Source of the DNA: Billgrantia sulfidoxydans
Lineage (GTDB): Bacteria > Pseudomonadota > Gammaproteobacteria > Pseudomonadales > Halomonadaceae
DNA: 64,000 bases
Assembly (NCBI RefSeq): GCF_017868775.1
Contig: NZ_CP053381.1
Span: 2,480,001 to 2,544,000, forward strand
Direction: 5' to 3'
Part shown: positions 35,818-44,049 of the stretch, piece after piece
How positions within the stretch are numbered: position 1 is the stretch's first letter
Layout: the number at the start of each line of letters is the position of its first letter
Translations under genes and position numbers: made by a program
The notes under the pieces: generated by a model
What the model saw: the letters and a program-made list of their open reading frames with translations, nothing else
The model's database searches: none
What the model was told of the DNA's origin: nothing

Positions 35818-36989
35818 ACGCCCCCGGCCACCTGCCACCCGACCGCGGCGCCCAGGCGCGTGAAGCGCATCGGGTCACCTTGATCGGCGCCGTGATAGAC
35901 CTGGCGGTCGGGCTGCTCAAGATCGTGGCCGGCTGGTTGGTCGGCTCCGCCGCCCTGATCGCGGACGGCATCCACTCCTTTTCCGACCTGGTCACCGATG
36001 GCTTCGTGATGGCGGCGACCCACTTCGGCCGCCAGGCGCCGGATAGCGACCACCCCTACGGCCATGGCCGGATCGAGACGCTGGCGACGCTGTGGCTGGG
36101 CAGTGTATTGATCTTCGTGGCCGGCGGCATCGCCTGGGCCAGCCTCACCCGCCTGCTCGCCGGCGAGCCCATCCCCGCCCCCGGTCTGTGGGCCATCGGT
36201 GTGGCCGTGGCCTCCCTGGCCGCCAAGGAGTGGATCTTCCGCTACACCATGATCGTGGCCAAGCGCATCCGCTCGCGACTGCTCGAGGCCAACGCCTGGC
36301 ACTCACGCTCGGACGCCCTCTCCACCGGCGTGGTGCTGGTCGGCCTGGTGGCGGCACAGCTCGGCGCCGGCTGGGTCGATGCGGTGGCCGCCATCATCGT
36401 CGGCATCATGGTCGGCCAGGTGGGCTGGCGGCTGCTGTGGGAATCGGGTCGCGAGCTGATCGACACCGCCCTGCCAGAGAACGACCAGGTGCAGATGAAG
36501 GCCATCGCCGAAGCGGTGCCCGGGGTGGACAGCGTCCACGACCTGCGCACCCGCTCGGTGGGCAGTCACGTGGTGCTCGACCTGCATATCGTGGTACCGC
36601 CCCGGCTGACCGTTTCCGAGGCCCACGAGATCGGCAATACGGTCAGCCGGCAGCTGCGCAACGCCTACCCCGAACTGGCCGACGTGACTTTCCATATCGA
36701 CCCCGAAGACGATTCGGACCAGATCGAACACAGCCTGCGCCCCGGCCTGCCGCTGCGCCAGGACGTGGAGAGCATGCTCGACGAGGCGTGGCAGGATTGC
36801 CCCGCCTGGCAAGACCGCGTTGCCCTCGACCTGCACTACCTGGCCGAACAGATCGACGTCTCGGTCTACGTGAGTGAACTACCGCCCCAACAGAGCCTGG
36901 AAGAGGCCGCCCAAGAGTTGCGCCAAGCCTCCCACGAGCTGACCTGGCTGGGCCGGCTGCGGGTGTGGCAGGGGCCGGGGAAGGGCTGA
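35814..36989 (+). CDS. Cation diffusion facilitator family transporter
   Basis: A 391-residue divalent-metal/proton antiporter of the CDF family, exporting Zn2+, Fe2+ or a similar ion. It has about six membrane helices in the first 210 residues. The metal site is visible: ALIADGIHSFSDLVTDGFVM (HxxxD-type in helix 2), DHPYGHGRIETLATL, and WHSRSDALSTGVVLVGL (HxxxD in helix 5). The cytoplasmic ZT dimer domain follows, with VHDLRTRSVGSHVVLDLHI and FHIDPEDD. The C-terminal extension to residue 391 is longer than usual for CDF proteins. ATG at 35814 overlaps the acyltransferase stop. The minus-strand Sel1 remnant begins right after its stop. Confidence 0.9.
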   Translation: MNAPGHLPPDRGAQAREAHRVTLIGAVIDLAVGLLKIVAGWLVGSAALIADGIHSFSDLVTDGFVMAATHFGRQAPDSDHPYGHGRIETLATLWLGSVLIFVAGGIAWASLTRLLAGEPIPAPGLWAIGVAVASLAAKEWIFRYTMIVAKRIRSRLLEANAWHSRSDALSTGVVLVGLVAAQLGAGWVDAVAAIIVGIMVGQVGWRLLWESGRELIDTALPENDQVQMKAIAEAVPGVDSVHDLRTRSVGSHVVLDLHIVVPPRLTVSEAHEIGNTVSRQLRNAYPELADVTFHIDPEDDSDQIEHSLRPGLPLRQDVESMLDEAWQDCPAWQDRVALDLHYLAEQIDVSVYVSELPPQQSLEEAAQELRQASHELTWLGRLRVWQGPGKG

Positions 36990-37097
36990 GGCCGCATCCT
37001 CGTCCTTGGCGGCCTGGGTCTCGGCATTCGGTGCCCAGCCGCTGGCCGGGCTGAGCAGTAACACAGCGAGCGCCCCTATTCGGATACGTGACGACAT
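36990..37097 (-). pseudogene. 5' stump of a fourth Sel1-repeat immunity gene
   Basis: The frame starting at ATG 37097 encodes MSSRIRIGALAVLLLSPASG, then WAPNAETQAAKDED. This lines up with the first about 34 residues (signal peptide plus EQAAKDEG) of the adjacent Sel1-repeat proteins, for example MMPRVGTGALLALLMLPTAG. Similarity ends at about 36995; the frame then runs antisense through the transporter 3' end to a stop at 36879. The ATG overlaps the stop of the gene at 37097-38089 in the same TGATG manner that links the intact copies. So a fourth tandem copy once existed and all but its 5' end has been deleted. Confidence 0.75.
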
Positions 37098-38089
37098 CAG
37101 AAGCCGTACTTCTCTGGAAAGTCCGACAATGCCGGGTCGTTAGAGGACCACTTTTCGATCAATGGCTGAGCGGCCTCTCGAGCTTCTTCTCTCTGCTCAT
37201 CCGTCAACAGATCATGGCGAAGCCTCATAATACGCCGAGTATATTGATCGTTCACCACTTCTGACAATGCCTCTAGCATAGCCCATCCTTTCACAGGGTC
37301 TTCCGGCATATAGCAATAATTGTCAGTGCCGTTGTCAATGTAGCACATAGCCATTCTGTGTATGGCGGCAATATTTCCTTTGCTAGCAGCACTCTCTATC
37401 CATTCCCATGCCTCTCTCGACTCCCCTCGGACCGACAAGACCGAGCTTAGGCTAAACATTGCTGGAACATATTCATTATTAGCCGCTCGCCGAAACCACT
37501 CTTCCGATAGCTGGTGGCGCTCTTCCTCATCTGGAGTGAAATTATGGTCTTCATAGATAAATGTTCCCATCCAATGCTGCGAATGGGGGTTGCCCGCTTC
37601 GGCTGACTTCTCAAGCCAGTCGATAGCTTGCTGATGCTCACCAAGAGCACCATAAATATTAAACAGTGTTCCCATGGCGTCAATATCACCCTCCTCAGCC
37701 TTGGGTAGGGTGACATTCAGTGCTAACTCTGACCAATTATCCCCATTCTCAGGACAGACATCCGCTAGTGCACATACATTACCCGACTCGAGGCGCAGCA
37801 TTGCATATGGGTCGCCTTGTTGAGCGGCCATGTGATACCAGTCCAATGCCTCACGCGTCATACCCATGTGACGTAGGCGATGAGCCTCCCCCAGATAGTA
37901 CATAGCCTCGACGTCGCCGGCTTCCGCTGCTTCTTCCAAATAAGGAATGGCTGATGCACGCTTATGAATATTGTAAAGCCTCATGCCCTCATCTTTCGCG
38001 GCTTGCTCACCTTCGCTAAGCAGAGCCCAGCCGGCCGTCGGGAGCATCAGTAGTGCCAGGAGCGCACCTGTTCCGACACGCGGCATCAT
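37097..38089 (-). CDS. Exported Sel1-repeat protein, putative T6SS immunity (copy 3, mosaic)
   Basis: A 330-residue protein with a signal peptide (TGALLALLMLPTAGWALL) and several Sel1/TPR-like repeats, such as AIPYLEEAAEAGDVEAMYYL, AIDWLEKSAEAGNPHSQHWM and EEWFRRAANNEYVPAMFSL. It should lie in the periplasm or be membrane-anchored. It is the third intact paralogue in a TGATG-coupled series behind a putative T6SS cargo gene, the layout of the Sel1-type immunity proteins next to P. aeruginosa PldB. Its N-terminal third is nearly identical to copy 2, while from about residue 105 it follows copy 1 (ending SNDPALSDFPEKYGF), so it looks recombinant. Base composition is clearly more A+T-rich than flanking genes. 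Immunity function is inferred. Confidence 0.75.
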   Translation of the reverse strand: MMPRVGTGALLALLMLPTAGWALLSEGEQAAKDEGMRLYNIHKRASAIPYLEEAAEAGDVEAMYYLGEAHRLRHMGMTREALDWYHMAAQQGDPYAMLRLESGNVCALADVCPENGDNWSELALNVTLPKAEEGDIDAMGTLFNIYGALGEHQQAIDWLEKSAEAGNPHSQHWMGTFIYEDHNFTPDEEERHQLSEEWFRRAANNEYVPAMFSLSSVLSVRGESREAWEWIESAASKGNIAAIHRMAMCYIDNGTDNYCYMPEDPVKGWAMLEALSEVVNDQYTRRIMRLRHDLLTDEQREEAREAAQPLIEKWSSNDPALSDFPEKYGF

Positions 38090-39075
38090 CAGAAGCCGTA
38101 TCTGGGTGGATACTCAGAAAGAGGCGGCCCCTTTCCCAGCCACTCTTGAGCTTGGGCTTCTGCTTCTTCGATTTCCTCTTCAGTCAGCCTTTCTCTATTC
38201 CTGGACATAATATTTCTTGACGCTCTGTCACCAGTTTCTTGATGAATAGAGAACAATATCGCCCATCCTTTAACTCGATCCTCTTCAGGAGGACAGAAGT
38301 CTTCTCCTCGCTCCTCAGGGTTAAGTAGACACCAGCCTATATTCCCTCTTGCGCTTTTGTGCCCCCCTTCCGACGCCTTGACAAGCCATGTCCAAGCTTC
38401 TTCATCACGCCCTTGCTGTCTCATGACCATAGCCAACCGATCCATTGCAGGGACATACCCTTGCTCGGCAGCATCTTGCAGCCAGCGCTCTGCGGTTCCG
38501 AGACGTTCTTCCTCGTCAGGGATATAATCCTCATCCTCCTGGATAATTACACCCAGCACATATTGTGATACTGGGTCGTGAGTTTCTGCAGCACTTTTCA
38601 GCCAATCTACCGCTTCGGTATGTTCACCAAGGGCAAGGTACACATGAAATAGCGTTCCCATTGCTTCGGCATCGCCGTCTTCGGCTTGGGGCAGGACGAT
38701 GTTAAGTGCACTCTCAGCCCAATTGTCTCCTGCTTCAGGACATACGCCCCCGAGCTTGCATACATTGCCTGATTCGAGACGCAGCATGGCATAGGGATCA
38801 CCCTCTTGGGCAGCCATGTGGTACCAATCCAGGGCTTCACGGGTCATACGCATATGACGCAGGCGGTGAGCCTCCCCTAGATAGTACATAATCTCAACGT
38901 CACCAGCTTCCGCTGCTTCTTCCAAATAGGGGATGGCTGAGGCACGCTTATGAATATTGTAAAGCCTCATACCCTCATCTTTCGCGGCTTGCTCACTTTC
39001 GTCAAGCAGAGCCCAGCTGGACGTCGGGAGCATTAGTAGTGCCAGGAGCACACCTGTTCCGACACGTGACATCAT
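38089..39075 (-). CDS. Exported Sel1-repeat protein, putative T6SS immunity (copy 2)
   Basis: A 328-residue paralogue of its neighbours. Signal peptide TGVLLALLMLPTSSWALL; Sel1 repeats include AIPYLEEAAEAGDVEIMYYL, LRHMRMTREALDWYHMAAQE and AERWLQDAAEQGYVPAMDRL. The second half (ERGEDFCPPEEDRVKGWAIL, then LFSIHQETGDRASRNIMSRN) has diverged strongly from copies 1 and 3, and the end reads PPLSEYPPRYGF. ATG at 39075 shares one base with the stop of copy 1 (TGATG). Divergence of only the second half suggests that half decides specificity. Low G+C as in its siblings. Confidence 0.75.
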   Translation of the reverse strand: MMSRVGTGVLLALLMLPTSSWALLDESEQAAKDEGMRLYNIHKRASAIPYLEEAAEAGDVEIMYYLGEAHRLRHMRMTREALDWYHMAAQEGDPYAMLRLESGNVCKLGGVCPEAGDNWAESALNIVLPQAEDGDAEAMGTLFHVYLALGEHTEAVDWLKSAAETHDPVSQYVLGVIIQEDEDYIPDEEERLGTAERWLQDAAEQGYVPAMDRLAMVMRQQGRDEEAWTWLVKASEGGHKSARGNIGWCLLNPEERGEDFCPPEEDRVKGWAILFSIHQETGDRASRNIMSRNRERLTEEEIEEAEAQAQEWLGKGPPLSEYPPRYGF

Positions 39076-40064
39076 CAGAAGCCATATTTTTCTGGAAAGT
39101 TCGATAATGCCGGGTTATTAGAGGACCACTTTTCGACCAGCGGCTGAGCAGCCTCTCGCGCTTCTTCTCTCTGCTCATCCGTCAGCAGGTCATGCCTAAG
39201 CCTCATGGCCCGGCGAGAGTATTGGTCGTTAAGAACCTCTTGCATGGCTTCTAACACTGCCCAGCCCTTGATAGGATCTGGGGTAACAATACAGTCAACA
39301 CTCACACGCGGGTTAATATAACAGTTCGCTATGCCAAGCAACGCAGTCGTGGATCCTTTGTCTGCGGCTCTTTCCCCCCATTCCCAGGCTTCTTCAAACC
39401 TTTCTTGAGCTGATAGCACTGAGTTCAAGCCAAGCATTGCCGGAACATAGCCTTGTACCGCTGCCTGTCGAAACCATTCCTCCGCTAGTTGATGGCGTTC
39501 ATCATTATCCGGGGTGAAGTTGCGGTCTTCATAGATAAGTGTGCCCAGCCAGTGCTGAGAGTGAGGGTTGCCTGCCTCGGCCGATTTTTCAAGCCAGGCG
39601 ATGGCCTGCTGATGCTCACCAAGAGTACCATAAATATTAAACAATGCCCCCATGGCGTAAAGGTCACCTTCCTCAGCCTTTGGCAGCGTAATTTCCAGTG
39701 CAGCTTTTGCCCAGTTGTCGCCATTCTCGGGACAGACATCTGCTAGTGCACATACATTACCCGACTCGAGGCGCAGCATGGCATAGGGATCGCCCTCTTG
39801 AGCGGCCATGTGGTACCAATCCAGCGCTTCGCGGGTCATACCCATGTGAGCGATACGATGCGACTCGCCAAGATAATACATGGCCTCGACATCACCTGCT
39901 TCGGCCGCAACTTCAAGCTTAGGAATAGCGTCAAGAAGATAACCAAGGTTATAATCAATCATCCCTTCTTCTTTAGCGGTTTGCTCACTGTCGCCCAAGA
40001 GGGCCCATCCAGTTAATGGCACTAGTGTTAGGCAAATTCCCCATAGGGTCTTAATTTTTGACAT
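39075..40064 (-). CDS. Exported Sel1-repeat protein, putative T6SS immunity (copy 1)
   Basis: A 329-residue protein, the copy closest to the cargo gene. The signal peptide is distinct from the others (MSKIKTLWGICLTLVPLTGW, then ALLGDSEQ). Sel1 repeats include AIPKLEVAAEAGDVEAMYYL, AIAWLEKSAEAGNPHSQHWL and EEWFRQAAVQGYVPAMLGLN; the end reads SNNPALSNFPEKYGF. It begins 24 nt after the cargo stop with AGGA 8 nt before ATG 40064, so it has its own good ribosome site, while the later copies are start/stop-coupled to it. Presumed to neutralise the cargo in the periplasm; alternative is a cargo chaperone, less likely given the signal peptide. Confidence 0.78.
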   Translation of the reverse strand: MSKIKTLWGICLTLVPLTGWALLGDSEQTAKEEGMIDYNLGYLLDAIPKLEVAAEAGDVEAMYYLGESHRIAHMGMTREALDWYHMAAQEGDPYAMLRLESGNVCALADVCPENGDNWAKAALEITLPKAEEGDLYAMGALFNIYGTLGEHQQAIAWLEKSAEAGNPHSQHWLGTLIYEDRNFTPDNDERHQLAEEWFRQAAVQGYVPAMLGLNSVLSAQERFEEAWEWGERAADKGSTTALLGIANCYINPRVSVDCIVTPDPIKGWAVLEAMQEVLNDQYSRRAMRLRHDLLTDEQREEAREAAQPLVEKWSSNNPALSNFPEKYGF

Positions 40065-40087
40065 AAAAAATTCCTGTTAAGACTTAA

Positions 40088-43000
40088 TCAGCGTAAGTGA
40101 GAGCTCAGCTGCGCTGAGGACATTTTATAACTAGCGCGAGCATCTTGTGCTTGCTGGGCAATAAGACCTGTAGAGCCACTCAAACGCTTCATGAAATCAT
40201 CTAGAGCATATATGCCATTCTGATAGTCCAATCCAGCAAAATTGGTGGTCCGCCGTCCATTGACGGTCATGCGAGCCACGGCCTTGGTGAACAATAGCTG
40301 GGCAGGGTGAGCCCCGCTTTCTGGCCTACGGCCATACACATTACGCGTCATGCCATCCACGATCCATTCCAGACAATTGGCGATGGCGATCTGCTGGTAA
40401 TCGAGAGCCTGGTCTGCGCTGAATGTGGGGCTGTCGTTCCCATCCCCACCATCCCCACTTAAGCTGACCATGGTCTGACGGTCGGCAATCGCGTCCATCG
40501 AGAAGCCTTGTGGTGTACTGCTCAGCAAGAAGAGCAGCGATCCCAAGGCTTCTGGCGTAAGTTGCTGTACCCACCGGATACGCTGGTTCTCCTGTTTGCG
40601 ACTTAGCGGGCGTGTCAGGGCAAGGGCTATCGGCCCGGCCCGCTCCGAGCGACTGAGCTCGTGGCGCAGGCTCCGGAACCACTCCCGCCCTTGGGCCAGA
40701 AGCAGTCCGGTGTTCAATAGTGTCAGGGTCAGGACATAGCCCAGATTGCTGAATTCCTCGAAGGCTTCTTCGTCCAGCCAGTCGAGGTGTTCGTAGCCGT
40801 TGGCTACCAAGTCACGATGCAGCATGGTGAGCCACAGATCCAGATGGCGGTTATCGAGCTCCATGCCCACACTGCCACTCGCACCGGGGCCGAAGAACAG
40901 CGCTGCCTTGGCACGCAGCACGAACTTGCCGTTATGGATGCCGAGCTGGTAGTCGAGTTCGAAGCCTTTGCCCTTGCCGCTTTCGAGGCTGCCCTTGACC
41001 ATGCCCAGGCTGCGCCACACCTGCAGTTGCCTCAGTTGGTTGCGCCGGGTGAAGGCGTCAATCGCCTGATTCATCGGCGCGCGCATCGCGATGTCCTCTG
41101 GCGGCTCCCAGCGCAGCTCGCAGCGGCTCTCCAACCCTCCGCGCACCCCGGCGAAAGCCTTGAGGTTGGCACCGACTCCCAGTCGCGATACGCGGTCTTC
41201 ACTCTCTACACTCAGGTCACGGTTGATCGACAGGCCGACCTTGCCGGTGAGCGCCAGGCTGGCGCCGGCGAACCCTTTGGCCACCGTTTCCAGGCGCAAG
41301 GCGTAGCGGCCCAGGCAGCGCTCCTCGTTGTCGCGAGCCGGTAATCTCACCGAGACGCGTGGAGCCTCGTCGGCCTTGGGGAGTTCCAACACGCCTAGGC
41401 TCACCTCGCCACGTGCCAGATGGTAGGTTCCCTTCAGCTCCCACTCCTGTCGCAGCGGTCCCTCGCTGGCATCGGCGTTAACTTCCAGCTGGTGAGTTTC
41501 CAGTTCGCCTTCGAGCGGTTCGGCCAATCGCAGCGGGCCGGAAAATTCCACGGAGATTTCGTCCTTCAACTCCCCTTGGGTCATTCCCACCAATCGCAGC
41601 ATCTGCGCTTGGGCGCTGGCGTCGAACAGCCGCAGGGTGTCCTTGGACGGCCCGGTAAACAGGATCCGCTCCAGCGTCTCGCCCCAGCGCGTGCGGGTCG
41701 CGTCGTCCGCCAGGCTGGCGATTTCGTAGCCTTGAGCGTCCAGGTCGGCAAAGAAACGCTCGGGCTGAAACAGCCCCAGGACGTCGTCGTGCCACTCGCC
41801 ACGCCAGTCGATGGGTTGGCAACCTTTGAGGCTCAGCCAATGGCCAAGGGCCTGCTCGGGAGCCTCCCATAACGTTTCCGGCAACACCCCGTCGACTACC
41901 AACAATGGAGCCACGGCGTTGCGTTCGGCGGTGTCCATACGGTCCATCAGCACATGCAGGCTGACATGGCTCAAGGAGCGCTCGCCTCCCGCCGCGCTGT
42001 ATTCACGCAGCGGCCAGTCGTTACGCACCAGCACATCCAATTGACGTTTCTCATAGCCGAACGCATTGCGCTCATCCGCCAGGTCGGCCTGCCAGAACAG
42101 GACGCGGTGCGGACGCATGGCTTCCATCGCACGCTTGGCCTGCTCGTGCAGGGCATCGAGTTCTTCGGTCATGCTCTGGTAGCGGTCGCGCTCGTCGCTG
42201 AACAGGAACAGAGGCAAAGCGGTATGGCCGCCGGTGCTGGCCTGCCACTCCTGAAGCTTGGTTTCCACCTCGGCGAGCAGCTCGGCTTGTTCACGCAGCA
42301 CGTCGTTGTAGCGGTCGAAGCCACTGATACCGTCCCTCACCGTGGGAGCGGCTGGCGAGGGAGCGGCCAGGGCGTATTCCGGTGTGGCGAACCCCAATGC
42401 GGCGAGGTCGAGAATGCTTTCCAGATAGTTGCCATACAGGGTGCCGCTGCGAAGCTGTTCCATGGTGAACATGTCGGCCAACTGGCACTCCGCGCTGGCA
42501 GCATTCGGCGTTTGCGTTTCGCAGCGCTGGATGAAGCCTTGATACTCGACCAAGGCTTCCTGCAAGGTACGCAGCGGCGCCATTTCGGCTTCATCCGCAC
42601 TGGGCGGCACGACTCGAGGACGCCGAACGGCGTCACGTCTCGCCTGGCGATAACGCTCCAGTGCTTGCTGGATCTCCTCTTCCCAGGGCCCATAAAACCT
42701 GTCGCCGGCAATTTCGTAGCCTGCGCTTCGTGCTATGCGTTTTCCTTCCTGATAGAGCCGTTGTTGCTCCTGAATGATGGCCGCCATTTCGTAGCCGCCG
42801 GTCATCCGCTGCCCCATTGGGGTTTCCGGGTCCCGAGAGCGGGCCGGTACGTCTTCCAACTGCCGGCTGAGTCGCTGATATCTCTCACGGTCTGCCTCAT
42901 TGAGAAAGCTGACCGGTGACGCGGGCAGGAAGCACTCCATGATCCCGGCGTTCTCGGACAGAGTGGCGTTGCGCTGGTCCGGATCCTCGAGGCTGGCCCA

Positions 43001-43201
43001 CTGCTGAAGCTCATGGGCGGCCTCGTGCAGAAGCTCGGCGGCGTCTTCGGTCAGCAGCCAGAAGCGGCCGGTGCCGACCAGATAGAGAATATCCACCCAC
43101 TCCGACGCCTGGCATACGTGCTGGCTCTGGCCAGCGATGGAGCCGCCTGCGGTCGTCGAGGGCGCAAAGGGTGGCCATTCGGTAGTGTTGTCCTGAGTCA
43201 T
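40088..43201 (-). CDS. Large protein of unknown family, putative T6SS effector
   Basis: No toxin domain is recognised in this 1037-residue protein. Residues 1 to about 430 are helical and charged, beginning with a segment (EWVDILYLVGTGRFWLLTED) like the N-terminal bridge of other VgrG-linked cargo, then long Glu/Gln/Arg-rich helices. Residues about 530-780 look beta-rich (LKGTYHLARGEVSLGVLELP, ASLALTGKVGLSINRDLSVE, AKAALFFGPGASGSVGMELD). One hydrophobic segment lies near residues 818-835 (LGYVLTLTLLNTGLLLAQG). The start is ATG 43201, overlapping the DUF4123 stop (ATGA). The order vgrG, DUF4123 adaptor, this gene, exported Sel1 proteins is the standard cargo position. A membrane-active or periplasm-acting toxin would fit the exported putative immunity proteins. 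Confidence 0.7.
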   Translation of the reverse strand: MTQDNTTEWPPFAPSTTAGGSIAGQSQHVCQASEWVDILYLVGTGRFWLLTEDAAELLHEAAHELQQWASLEDPDQRNATLSENAGIMECFLPASPVSFLNEADRERYQRLSRQLEDVPARSRDPETPMGQRMTGGYEMAAIIQEQQRLYQEGKRIARSAGYEIAGDRFYGPWEEEIQQALERYRQARRDAVRRPRVVPPSADEAEMAPLRTLQEALVEYQGFIQRCETQTPNAASAECQLADMFTMEQLRSGTLYGNYLESILDLAALGFATPEYALAAPSPAAPTVRDGISGFDRYNDVLREQAELLAEVETKLQEWQASTGGHTALPLFLFSDERDRYQSMTEELDALHEQAKRAMEAMRPHRVLFWQADLADERNAFGYEKRQLDVLVRNDWPLREYSAAGGERSLSHVSLHVLMDRMDTAERNAVAPLLVVDGVLPETLWEAPEQALGHWLSLKGCQPIDWRGEWHDDVLGLFQPERFFADLDAQGYEIASLADDATRTRWGETLERILFTGPSKDTLRLFDASAQAQMLRLVGMTQGELKDEISVEFSGPLRLAEPLEGELETHQLEVNADASEGPLRQEWELKGTYHLARGEVSLGVLELPKADEAPRVSVRLPARDNEERCLGRYALRLETVAKGFAGASLALTGKVGLSINRDLSVESEDRVSRLGVGANLKAFAGVRGGLESRCELRWEPPEDIAMRAPMNQAIDAFTRRNQLRQLQVWRSLGMVKGSLESGKGKGFELDYQLGIHNGKFVLRAKAALFFGPGASGSVGMELDNRHLDLWLTMLHRDLVANGYEHLDWLDEEAFEEFSNLGYVLTLTLLNTGLLLAQGREWFRSLRHELSRSERAGPIALALTRPLSRKQENQRIRWVQQLTPEALGSLLFLLSSTPQGFSMDAIADRQTMVSLSGDGGDGNDSPTFSADQALDYQQIAIANCLEWIVDGMTRNVYGRRPESGAHPAQLLFTKAVARMTVNGRRTTNFAGLDYQNGIYALDDFMKRLSGSTGLIAQQAQDARASYKMSSAQLSSHLR

Positions 43202-44049
43202 GCGGACGCCTCCAGTGCGTCGACTTTCTTCCAGGCCGGAATGGCCGCTTGAAGGATCTCCGTGGTGGTCGCCTGAGCCCACCAGTCCGTCTCGGGTTTC
43301 GGCACTTGCTGCACTCTAGGCAGCAAACGCTGGAGATGATGGGCCTGGTGGATACCCGCGGTCTCGAGTCGTCCCAACCGCTCCAGCCACGCCGGTGGCA
43401 GCTCCTGCAGTGGCATGTCGGTTGCCGCGCTCAGCCACCAGGCGCGGGGACTCTCCTTGAGGGCTTGTTCCAGCTCATGGGTCAGCGGCGGTGCCATGGT
43501 CTCGCTCGCTTCCTCGCCAACTTCATCGACCTGCTGCCACGCCTGCCAGTGCGGCAGCGGCGTGGGCGTGACGACCTGCCCCAGCGGCCCGATGAGCTGG
43601 GCGTAGGCGGTGTCGCTGCCGGCGGCGAGCAGGGCCGTCCAGGCGGTGGGGTCCTGCACGTTGACCAGCGACTGGCCGCCGTGGGGGTCGTCGAGCACGA
43701 ACAGCTGGCGCAGGTGATCGGCCAGGTCGTCGAGGCGGGTGTCCTGCGCGGGCTGGAAGGCCCAGCCAATGCGCTGCTCTTGGCACAACGCGGCGGCGGC
43801 CTGCCAGGCCTGGCTGCCTATGCTGAGTTCGACCAGCCAGGGGCTGGCTTCGATGAGCGGCGCCAGTGGCGTGCCGGCGAACAGCGTCAGGTAGTCGCGC
43901 CAGCCGGGCTGGCCCACGAGGGCGGCGCAGCGTTCTGGGGCACGGCGCTGGTCGAGTACCAAGTAGGCGGGACGGTGGGAGGCGAAGCCGCTTGCCAGGG
44001 TGTCGACTCGCTGGCTGCGCTCGTCGATACGGGTCAGCCAGCCAGGCAT
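43198..44049 (-). CDS. DUF4123 T6SS effector adaptor/chaperone
   Basis: A 283-residue DUF4123 (Tap/TEC-like) protein. Members bind an effector and load it on the VgrG tip of the type VI secretion system. Seen: YLVLDQRRAPERCAALVG near the N terminus, PLIEASPWLVELSIGSQAWQ, WAFQPAQDTRLDDLADHLRQ and LFVLDDPHGGQSLVNVQDPT (the FRFYDPRV-like region of the family). ATG at 44049 lies inside the vgrG 3' end and has GGAGG 7 nt upstream, an excellent ribosome site, so it is preferred over the longer frame to 44094. Its stop overlaps the cargo ATG. The position predicts that it is specific to the 1037-residue cargo. Confidence 0.88.
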   Translation of the reverse strand: MPGWLTRIDERSQRVDTLASGFASHRPAYLVLDQRRAPERCAALVGQPGWRDYLTLFAGTPLAPLIEASPWLVELSIGSQAWQAAAALCQEQRIGWAFQPAQDTRLDDLADHLRQLFVLDDPHGGQSLVNVQDPTAWTALLAAGSDTAYAQLIGPLGQVVTPTPLPHWQAWQQVDEVGEEASETMAPPLTHELEQALKESPRAWWLSAATDMPLQELPPAWLERLGRLETAGIHQAHHLQRLLPRVQQVPKPETDWWAQATTTEILQAAIPAWKKVDALEASA

